Shown here one piece after another: positions 1 through 5,729 of a DNA stretch of 7,827 bases. The stretch's first letter is position 1. The number at the start of each line of letters is the position of its first letter. The notes under the pieces are model-generated. The model was not told the DNA's origin. It searched no databases and worked only from the letters and a program-made list of their open reading frames with translations. Source of the stretch: an uncultured Lachnospiraceae bacterium (GTDB taxonomy: Bacteria; Bacillota; Clostridia; Lachnospirales; Lachnospiraceae). The stretch is from positions 1 through 7,827 of the forward strand of contig CADCPL010000299.1 in NCBI GenBank assembly GCA_902803305.1, written 5' to 3'. Made by a program: the position numbers and the translations under genes.

Positions 1-1066
1 CGGGAAGTCAACACTTTTTAACTCACTTACAAAGGCAGGTGCGGAATCGGCAAACTATCCGTTCTGTACGATAGATCCGAACGTGGGAGTCGTAGCCGTT
101 CCGGATGAGAGGATCAAGCTGCTGGGACAGTTATATAATACGAAGAAAGTCACGCCGGCAACGATCGAGTTCGTGGATATCGCAGGCCTGGTAAAAGGCG
201 CTTCAAAGGGTGAAGGCCTCGGCAATCAGTTCCTGGCTAACATCAGGGAAGTGGATGCTATCGTCCATGTAGTCAGATGCTTTGAGGATACGAACGTGGT
301 CCATGTTGACGGATCTGTCGATCCGGTAAGAGATATCGAGACGATAAACCTTGAGTTGATCTTTGCGGACATAGAAGTTCTCGAAAGACGTGTTGCAAAG
401 CAGGGACGCGCGGCGAATAACGATAAGAAGATAGCAAAGGAAGTTGAATTCCTGAAGAAGCTGATCGCGTATCTTGAAGACAATAAGCTTGCAATCGGCT
501 TTGAATGTGCGGATGAAGATGAGGAAGCCTGGCTCGCTTCCTATAACCTTCTCACCGGAAAGCCCGTGATATTTGCGGCTAATGTGGCAGAGGATGATCT
601 GGCAGATGACGGCGCATCAAACGGACACGTTCAGAAGGTAAGAGAATACGCAAAGCAGAGTGGCAGTGAGGTGTTTGTGATCTGTGCGCAGATTGAGCAG
701 GAGATCGCAGAGCTTGACGATGACGAGAAAGCAATGTTCCTTGAGGACCTCGGTCTTAAACAGTCCGGTCTTGATAAGCTTATCGCGGCAAGCTACAGGA
801 TACTGAACCTTATGAGCTTCCTTACCGCGGGAGAGGATGAGTGCAGGGCCTGGACCATCAGGATCGGAACAAAAGCTCCGCAGGCTGCGGGAAAGATCCA
901 TACCGATTTTGAAAGAGGCTTCATAAAAGCGGAGGTCGTTAACTATAAGGACCTTCTTGAATGCGGGAGCCTGTCGGCGGCAAGAGAAAAAGGACTGGTC
1001 GGAATGGAAGGAAAGGATTACGTTGTTAAGGACGGAGATGTTATCCTGTTCCGTTTCAACGTATAA
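1..1066 (+). CDS. ychF: Redox-regulated ATPase YchF (Obg-family P-loop NTPase), 5' end cut by the window
   Basis: YchF is a cytoplasmic Obg-family P-loop ATPase that binds ribosomes and is linked to translation and oxidative stress control. The reading frame is open from base 2, before the first in-frame start-like codon at 83, and begins inside the P-loop with GKSTLFN. It gives 354 residues against about 365 for the family, so roughly a dozen N-terminal residues are missing. Visible motifs in order are the end of G1, PFCTIDPNVG (switch region), DIAGLVKGAS (G3), NVAE in place of the GTPase NKxD (the YchF change that favours ATP over GTP), a CAQIE G5-like segment, and a C-terminal TGS-type domain ending in DGDVILFRFNV. 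An intrinsic terminator follows 47 bases after the stop, so it looks transcriptionally separate from the division operon. Family assignment is firm; the in vivo role in this organism is not shown. Confidence 0.97.
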   Translation, partial: GKSTLFNSLTKAGAESANYPFCTIDPNVGVVAVPDERIKLLGQLYNTKKVTPATIEFVDIAGLVKGASKGEGLGNQFLANIREVDAIVHVVRCFEDTNVVHVDGSVDPVRDIETINLELIFADIEVLERRVAKQGRAANNDKKIAKEVEFLKKLIAYLEDNKLAIGFECADEDEEAWLASYNLLTGKPVIFAANVAEDDLADDGASNGHVQKVREYAKQSGSEVFVICAQIEQEIAELDDDEKAMFLEDLGLKQSGLDKLIAASYRILNLMSFLTAGEDECRAWTIRIGTKAPQAAGKIHTDFERGFIKAEVVNYKDLLECGSLSAAREKGLVGMEGKDYVVKDGDVILFRFNV

Positions 1067-1113
1067 AATAGAGAGAATCATAAAAATATAAAATTTTTTT
1101 TCACGGATCTTAC

Positions 1114-1165
1114 AAAAAGAGTACCAAAACTATATTTAGTGGTTTCGGTGCTCTTTTTCTTTTTT
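1114..1165 (+). terminator. Intrinsic terminator after ychF
   Basis: The arms at 1114-1130 and 1142-1158 can pair over 17 positions with one A-C mismatch and one G-U pair, around an 11-base loop. The 3' arm ends in five T and continues into a further T run at 1160-1165. The 5' arm begins with five A, so on the opposite strand the hairpin is also followed by T residues and could act in both directions. It separates ychF from the mraZ promoter. Confidence 0.85.
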
Positions 1166-1196
1166 GCGACTCAAGATATGGTTTCAAAATCATCCC

Positions 1197-1210
1197 CCAC
1201 TTTCCACCAC
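1197..1210 (-). promoter_or_regulatory. Inverted upstream MraZ-box copy
   Basis: Read on the minus strand this is GTGGTGGAAAGTGG, identical over 14 bases to the box at 1296-1309 downstream of the mraZ promoter. It contains two GTGG cores 10 bases apart, the arrangement expected of MraZ sites (tandem GTGG-type repeats with a 10-bp period). It lies about 48 bases upstream of the proposed -35 element and points away from mraZ. The identity is seen directly; MraZ binding here is inference. Confidence 0.6.
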
Positions 1211-1257
1211 ATGGCGTAAATTCGGCATTTTCACGGATATTTTTTTATCTTTTTGGG

Positions 1258-1286
1258 TTGCATTTATTTGCTTTGGGGGTTATTAT
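1258..1286 (+). promoter_or_regulatory. SigA-type promoter of the mraZ division operon
   Basis: A -35 element TTGCAT (1258-1263) and a -10 element TATTAT (1281-1286) are separated by 17 bases, matching the SigA consensus at 4 of 6 and 5 of 6 positions. Transcription would start near 1293, leaving a leader of about 45 bases. The MraZ repeats begin at 1296, directly downstream of the expected start, a position suited to blocking RNA polymerase. Confidence 0.75.
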
Positions 1287-1295
1287 GGTCACGTA

Positions 1296-1325
1296 GTGGT
1301 GGAAAGTGGTAGAGAGTGGTAGATA
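1296..1325 (+). promoter_or_regulatory. MraZ box: three tandem 10-bp GTGG repeats (operator)
   Basis: Three consecutive 10-base units, GTGGTGGAAA, GTGGTAGAGA and GTGGTAGATA, fit GTGGTRGANA with an exact 10-base period. MraZ proteins of several phyla bind tandem GTGG- or TGGG-centred repeats with this spacing upstream of their own gene, so this is very probably the autoregulatory operator. The last unit runs into the mraZ ribosome binding site AGGAG at 1325-1329, so a bound MraZ ring would cover both the transcription start region and the Shine-Dalgarno DNA. Confidence 0.88.
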
Positions 1326-1337
1326 GGAGTAAGCACC

Positions 1338-1766
1338 ATGTTCATGGGTGAATACAACCACACAATCGATCCGAAGGGGCGTCTGATAGTGCCCACAAAG
1401 TTTCGCGAACAGCTTGGGGAAGCTTTCGTGATAACAAAGGGGAACGACGGTTGTCTTGCGATCTATACCAATGAGGCGTGGGAAACCTTTTTGGGAAAGA
1501 TACAAACTCTGCCGGCCAATAATCATATCAGAACCTATGTCCGTAACATCGTAGGCTCATCGGTTGAAGTCATAACGGACAAACAGGGAAGGATATTGGT
1601 CCCCGGCAATTTGAGGGAACATGCCGGACTTGACAAAGATGTTGTCCTTGTCGGAGTCATCGACAAGATAGAAGTTTGGGACAAGGAGCGCTGGGGAGCG
1701 CAGACAAACATCGACAACATGGATGACATCGCTGAGGAAATGGCGGAACTCGGACTCTCCATCTAG
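1338..1766 (+). CDS. mraZ: Transcriptional regulator MraZ
   Basis: MraZ is the DNA-binding autoregulator at the head of the dcw cluster; in studied bacteria it forms ring-shaped oligomers on tandem GTGG-type repeats and usually represses its own operon. The 142-residue product has the two SpoVT-AbrB-like halves expected, each with the family signature: DPKGRLIVP near residue 12 and DKQGRILVP near residue 83. Length is normal. The ATG at 1338 is preceded by AGGAG with an 8-base spacer and gives the usual N-terminus MFMGEYNHTID; a second ATG two codons in is less well placed. The gene lies directly behind a SigA-like promoter and three matching boxes. rsmH follows after 24 bases. The C-terminal segment, after residue 125, is acidic and helical in appearance, as is common. 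Confidence 0.98.
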   Translation: MFMGEYNHTIDPKGRLIVPTKFREQLGEAFVITKGNDGCLAIYTNEAWETFLGKIQTLPANNHIRTYVRNIVGSSVEVITDKQGRILVPGNLREHAGLDKDVVLVGVIDKIEVWDKERWGAQTNIDNMDDIAEEMAELGLSI

Positions 1767-1776
1767 GGGATGAAAA

Positions 1777-1784
1777 GGAAGGAG
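1777..1784 (+). promoter_or_regulatory. Shine-Dalgarno that fixes the rsmH start at GTG 1791
   Basis: GGAAGGAG ends six bases before GTG 1791, an ideal placement. The alternative ATG at 1770 lies upstream of this site and has only a GGGG almost touching it. The GTG start also yields MEFRHKPVLL, the usual RsmH N-terminus, whereas the ATG would add MKRKERG. Confidence 0.75.
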
Positions 1785-1790
1785 AGGGGC

Positions 1791-2726
1791 GTGGAATTTA
1801 GACACAAACCGGTTCTGCTGCGGGAAGTGATAGACGGACTGGACATCAAGCCTGAAGGGACCTACGTGGATGGCACGTTGGGAGGCGGTGGACATTCGTA
1901 TCACATTCTCGAAAGGTTAAACGATCAGGGGAGATTGATCGGGATAGATCAGGACGGTGCGGCGGTCGAAGCCGCCGGAAAGCGTCTTGAAGGATTCAAA
2001 AATGCGACGATAGTTCGCAGCAATTATTGCAACATCCTGCAGGTGCTGGAAAGTCTGGGGATCGCATCGGTGGACGGCATTCTGCTGGATCTGGGAGTAT
2101 CATCACACCAGCTTGATACGCCCGAGAGGGGATTTTCTTATATGAGCGATGCTCCTCTTGATATGAGGATGGACACGAGGAGCAGCAAGACGGCGGCAGA
2201 TATAGTCAACAACTATTCACAGAGCGAGCTCGCAAGAGTGATCCGCGTTTATGGGGAGGAGAAGTTCGCCGCCAACATCGCAAAACACATCACGGCTGCC
2301 AGGGAAGGCGGCCCGATTAAGACAACAGGAGAGCTTGTCGACATCATAAAGGCCTCGATCCCGATGAAGGTCCAAAAAACAATGGGACACCCGGCCAAAC
2401 AGACATTTCAGGCACTACGCATTGAACTCAACCGTGAACTTGCGGTACTATCCGATACTCTGGGTCAGATGATCGACCTGCTAAGCCCGGGCGGAAGGCT
2501 GTGTGTCATCACGTTCCACTCGCTTGAGGACAGGATAGTCAAGAACATATTCAGGGAAGCGCAGGATCCCTGTACATGCCCGCCGGATTTTCCGGTATGT
2601 GTATGCGGTAAGGTTTCAAAGGGCACGGTTATAACGAAGAAGCCGATCATTCCGACCGAAGAAGAAATGGAAGACAATCCGAGATCAAAAAGTTCCAAAC
2701 TTCGGATATTTTGTAAAAGTCTTTGA
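1791..2726 (+). CDS. rsmH: 16S rRNA (cytosine(1402)-N(4))-methyltransferase RsmH (MraW)
   Basis: RsmH uses S-adenosylmethionine to methylate N4 of C1402 in the decoding centre of 16S rRNA in the small subunit. With the GTG start it has 311 residues, the family norm. Motifs are the SAM-binding DGTLGGGGHS (about 27-36), LDLGVSSHQLD (about 99-109) followed by RGFSYMSDAPLDMRMD, and FHSLEDRIVK (about 242-251). Near the C-terminus a CxC-x6-CxC group (Cys 261, 263, 270, 272; CTCPPDFPVCVCG) occurs, which I recall from Firmicute RsmH proteins and which could bind a metal, although that is not shown. Starting at ATG 1770 would give 318 residues. It is the second gene of the operon, 24 bases after mraZ and 42 before ftsL. 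Confidence 0.97.
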   Translation: MEFRHKPVLLREVIDGLDIKPEGTYVDGTLGGGGHSYHILERLNDQGRLIGIDQDGAAVEAAGKRLEGFKNATIVRSNYCNILQVLESLGIASVDGILLDLGVSSHQLDTPERGFSYMSDAPLDMRMDTRSSKTAADIVNNYSQSELARVIRVYGEEKFAANIAKHITAAREGGPIKTTGELVDIIKASIPMKVQKTMGHPAKQTFQALRIELNRELAVLSDTLGQMIDLLSPGGRLCVITFHSLEDRIVKNIFREAQDPCTCPPDFPVCVCGKVSKGTVITKKPIIPTEEEMEDNPRSKSSKLRIFCKSL

Positions 2727-2751
2727 TATTAGCCACAATATATAGTATACT
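2723..2751 (+). promoter_or_regulatory. Promoter-like element between rsmH and ftsL
   Basis: TTGATA (2723-2728, overlapping the rsmH stop) and TATACT (2746-2751) are 17 bases apart, each matching the SigA consensus at 5 of 6 positions. The expected start near 2758 falls inside the ftsL Shine-Dalgarno, leaving a leader of only about 11 bases, which weakens the case. The same bases also partly resemble a SigE pair (TGATATT, then ATAC after 15 to 16 bases). Sequence match only. Confidence 0.4.
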
Positions 2752-2753
2752 CG

Positions 2754-2761
2754 AAAGGAAG
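2754..2761 (+). promoter_or_regulatory. Shine-Dalgarno supporting the ftsL GTG start
   Basis: AAAGGAAG ends seven bases before GTG 2769. No in-frame ATG lies nearby upstream, so this site supports the GTG as the start. Confidence 0.65.
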
Positions 2762-2768
2762 TGTTTTT

Positions 2769-3209
2769 GTGGGCAGAAGAAACGATGCATATGTATATGG
2801 TAATACTGCAAGAGCCTTAAGACCTGTCAGACAGGATGAAAGGTCACCCAGAAGACACAAGAGCGTATCCCGCAAGAATATCGACAGGGATACGGGTATG
2901 AACCCGGGATTCATGATCTTTATGACATTGGCCATGGTCCTTACGGGTATTGTTTGCGTTCAATATATCCGTATGCAGTCCTCGCTGACGACATATGTCG
3001 GAGAGCTTTCTGCTATGGAAATGGAATTACAGAGCCTCAAAGCGGAGAATGACGATTACGAGAGCCGGATAAAAGGCGCCATAGGGCTGGAGAACATCAA
3101 AAAGCGCGCTATGGATGAACTCGGGATGACATATGCGAGTGACGATCAGATCGTTGTGTATAACAGCGACGGAACAGACTACGTCAGACAGTTCGTTTCT
3201 CTTGAGTGA
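2769..3209 (+). CDS. ftsL: FtsL/DivIC-like septum protein
   Basis: This small bitopic membrane protein fits FtsL, which joins FtsQ/DivIB and DivIC in the divisome subcomplex that activates septal FtsW and its PBP. The 146 residues form a basic, Arg/Lys-rich cytoplasmic N-terminus (1-43), one membrane segment (about 46-66), a heptad-like coiled coil with GELSAMEMELQSLKAE (about 70-105), and a short segment containing AMDELGM (about 114-120), typical of the FtsL/DivIC fold. FtsL sequences are poorly conserved, so the call rests on topology and on its position between rsmH and the PBP gene, which is diagnostic. The start is GTG 2769 with AAAGGAAG seven bases upstream. The stop overlaps the start of the PBP gene in GTGA, suggesting translational coupling. 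The paralogue DivIC cannot be excluded from sequence alone. Confidence 0.85.
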   Translation: MGRRNDAYVYGNTARALRPVRQDERSPRRHKSVSRKNIDRDTGMNPGFMIFMTLAMVLTGIVCVQYIRMQSSLTTYVGELSAMEMELQSLKAENDDYESRIKGAIGLENIKKRAMDELGMTYASDDQIVVYNSDGTDYVRQFVSLE

Positions 3210-5707
3210 GCGGGGCAGATAGCGGTGTAGTTTTGGCAAAGTTAAAAAGACAACAGAGCGGATCCGGAAGATTTACACAAAAGATGTCAATAAAGCTGGC
3301 AGTATTGTTCATTATGATACTGGTGGCTTTTGCTTTTTTAGGCATAAGGCTTTGCATCATCAATCGGACCGAGGGCGAAAAGTATAAAAAGAGAGTGCTC
3401 TCACAGCAGGCATATGACAGTGTCACCATACCGGCCAAGCGCGGCGATATCGTTGACCGTAACAATACAAAGATGGCGGTCAGCCAGAAGGTATACAACG
3501 TCATAGTCGATGCCAAGACGCTTAACAAGGATGAAGGCGCCAATATCGAGAGCACGATCACGACCCTTTACTCAACTCCCGTTGAATTCCTTTATACAAA
3601 AGACGAACTGCGTTCATATATAAGAGAAAATCCCGACAGCCAGTACAGAGTGATAGCCAAGAAGCAGAGCTACGAAGTCGTCGGAGAGATCATGAACAGG
3701 GTGAACAATCCGAACATGTATCCTGATTTTAAGGGTATTTGGCTCGAGGATACGTATGTGAGGCAGTATCCTTATAATTCCCTCGCGTGCGATGTCATAG
3801 GTTTTGTTCAGGGTGATAATGAAGGCGCTTACGGACTGGAAGAGTATTATAACAGTACGCTTGTCGGGACGAACGGAAGAGAATACGGATATCTTAACGA
3901 TAACGAAAACCTTGAGAGAACACTCAAGCCGGCGCAGGACGGCAAGACGCTTGTTACGAGCATAGATGTCAACATACAGAGTATAGTTGAAAAGAACATC
4001 CTGGCATTCAACGAGGATCACAGGGATGAAGCAAGAGAAGGTGCGGGATCTTCAAATACCGGCGTCATAATAATGAATCCCAACAACGGAGAGATACTTG
4101 CGATGGCAAGTTATCCGGTGTTCAATCTCAATGACCCGAGAAATACGGACAATCTTGATATCAAGGTCGATCTTGAGCCCGGGCAGTTCGGAGGGATGAA
4201 GGGGATACTCGACGGAGAAACAGAACTTGACCTTGAGAATATGAACGATGCCGAGATAGCCGAAGCGGTCAGAAAGATGGCTGAGGTGGAGGGTGGAAGC
4301 GAGGAAGCACAAGGCGAAACGGAAAAAACAGAAAATCCCGAAAAACCCGAAGGATCGACTCAACCCGAAACGGAAAACGAAAACGGAAATATAGATATAA
4401 ATGTCGGAGGAGACGAGGAAGCACAGGGTGAAGGTTCAACCGGAAATGCAGATCCGTATTCCGGTATGACATATACTGAGGCGTATGAAAAGGCATACGA
4501 GGATGCCAAGATGGAGGCGCTCAATTCGCTGTGGAAGAACTTCTGCATTAACTCCACCTATGAGCCCGGATCCACGATGAAGCCGTTCACAATGGCGACA
4601 GGTCTTGAAGAGGGAATACTCAAGGGCGACGAATCATATGTATGTAACGGTGTTCTTACCGTGGGAGATCACGAGATCCACTGCAGCAACCGTCTCGGTC
4701 ACGGAACACTTGATTTTTCGGGGGCACTCGAACAGTCATGTAACATAGCTTTCATGAAGATAGGTGCAACGATCGGCAAGAACGTATTCATGAAATATAA
4801 CCAGTTGTTCAATTTCGGCTTGAAGACCAACATAGACCTGACCGGTGAGGCGCTTACCAATACACTCGTGTTCGACGTAAATACGATGACACCTACCGAC
4901 CTTGCCATCAGTTCGTTCGGTCAGGGATTCAACGTAACGATGATACAGATGGTAACAGGCTTCTGCAGCCTTATAAACGGCGGTTACTATTACAAGCCGC
5001 ATGTTGTAACAAAGATACTCGATTCGGCGGGAGCAACGGTTGAGACGGTCGAGCCGAGGATCCTCAAGCAGACTATTTCGGAAGAGACGAGCGATAAGAT
5101 CCGGGAACTGTGTATAAACGTTGTCGACAAGGGTACCGGTAAGAGCGCAAGACCTGCAGGATATCGTATAGGCGGCAAAACGGGAACGGCGGAGAAATAC
5201 CCCAGAGGAACGGGTAACTACGTTGTTTCGTTCATGTCGTTCGCACCGGCGGATGATCCCCAGCTTGTATGCTATGTAGTCATTGACGAACCGAATACGG
5301 GCAATCAGGCCGTATCAAAATATGCGGCTGTTCTGTGTAAGGACATACTGACCGAAGTCCTTCCCTATATGGGAATATTCCAGACGGAAGAGCTTACCGA
5401 GAAGGAAGCGGAGGAGCTTGCAGAAAAGCAGCAGGAATTCTCGAAGGGATCGACCGCGGAAGAGGAAGAAGAGACACAGGGCGAGATCATCGTAGATCAG
5501 GAAACGGGAGAGGACAGGAACCCGGGACAGTCTGATGCGATCACGTTTGTGGATGAGAACGGAAATAAACTGGATGAGGAAGATACAACGAGTAAGAAGA
5601 TAGAAATAGATCCGACTACGGGATATGCGATAGATCCGACCACCGGCGTGCTGCTCGATCCGAATACCGGAGCGCCCGTGGATCCTACCGTAACAGATCT
5701 GCAGTGA
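3206..5707 (+). CDS. ftsI: Class B penicillin-binding protein, septal transpeptidase (FtsI/PBP2B/SpoVD type)
   Basis: This enzyme cross-links peptide stems of new septal peptidoglycan outside the membrane, as partner of FtsW. The 833 residues comprise a short basic N-terminus, one membrane anchor (about 30-52), the PBP dimer domain starting at IPAKRGDIVDRN (about 75-86), and a transpeptidase domain with SxxK as STMK (Ser456, Lys459), SxN as SCN (511-513) and KTG as KTG (658-660), so it should be active. Two things are odd. An acidic stretch of about 120 residues (314-435) sits between MASYPVF and the active-site serine. A 107-residue acidic tail (727-833) ends in octapeptide repeats and has no PASTA domain, unlike typical SpoVD. 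The GTG start overlaps the ftsL stop by 4 bases but lacks a clear Shine-Dalgarno; TTG 3233 (MAKLKRQQ) or ATG 3284 are alternatives. Division FtsI or sporulation SpoVD cannot be separated by sequence alone; the neighbours favour division. Confidence 0.93.
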   Translation: MSGADSGVVLAKLKRQQSGSGRFTQKMSIKLAVLFIMILVAFAFLGIRLCIINRTEGEKYKKRVLSQQAYDSVTIPAKRGDIVDRNNTKMAVSQKVYNVIVDAKTLNKDEGANIESTITTLYSTPVEFLYTKDELRSYIRENPDSQYRVIAKKQSYEVVGEIMNRVNNPNMYPDFKGIWLEDTYVRQYPYNSLACDVIGFVQGDNEGAYGLEEYYNSTLVGTNGREYGYLNDNENLERTLKPAQDGKTLVTSIDVNIQSIVEKNILAFNEDHRDEAREGAGSSNTGVIIMNPNNGEILAMASYPVFNLNDPRNTDNLDIKVDLEPGQFGGMKGILDGETELDLENMNDAEIAEAVRKMAEVEGGSEEAQGETEKTENPEKPEGSTQPETENENGNIDINVGGDEEAQGEGSTGNADPYSGMTYTEAYEKAYEDAKMEALNSLWKNFCINSTYEPGSTMKPFTMATGLEEGILKGDESYVCNGVLTVGDHEIHCSNRLGHGTLDFSGALEQSCNIAFMKIGATIGKNVFMKYNQLFNFGLKTNIDLTGEALTNTLVFDVNTMTPTDLAISSFGQGFNVTMIQMVTGFCSLINGGYYYKPHVVTKILDSAGATVETVEPRILKQTISEETSDKIRELCINVVDKGTGKSARPAGYRIGGKTGTAEKYPRGTGNYVVSFMSFAPADDPQLVCYVVIDEPNTGNQAVSKYAAVLCKDILTEVLPYMGIFQTEELTEKEAEELAEKQQEFSKGSTAEEEEETQGEIIVDQETGEDRNPGQSDAITFVDENGNKLDEEDTTSKKIEIDPTTGYAIDPTTGVLLDPNTGAPVDPTVTDLQ
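4277..4450 (+). repeat. Low-complexity acidic coding stretch in the PBP gene
   Basis: This encodes about residues 358-415, dominated by Glu, Gly, Asn, Thr and Pro. A near-identical unit, GGSEEAQGE then GGDEEAQGEG, brackets it; the DNA copies at 4301-4318 and 4415-4432 differ at two positions out of 18. The arrangement suggests growth by local duplication. Confidence 0.7.
5606..5689 (+). repeat. Tandem 24-bp repeats encoding IDPTTGxx octapeptides in the PBP tail
   Basis: Three full units (5606-5629, 5630-5653, 5654-5677) and a half unit (5678-5689) encode IDPTTGYA, IDPTTGVL, LDPNTGAP and VDPT. The first two units agree closely at DNA level through ATAGATCCGAC; the third has drifted at synonymous and conservative sites. 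The repeats occupy residues 801-828 of the PBP. Confidence 0.85.
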
Positions 5708-5729
5708 TATATGACAGGCTTAGACTATA

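Noticed and set aside
617..1081. A 154-codon minus-strand frame overlapping the end of ychF
   Set aside because: It lies antisense to a well-conserved YchF C-terminal domain, shows no family features, and no promoter or ribosome binding site was seen.
1770..1790. Longer rsmH beginning at ATG 1770
   Set aside because: The strong GGAAGGAG lies between this ATG and GTG 1791, and the GTG gives the canonical MEFRHKPVLL start. Some annotation pipelines may still choose 1770.
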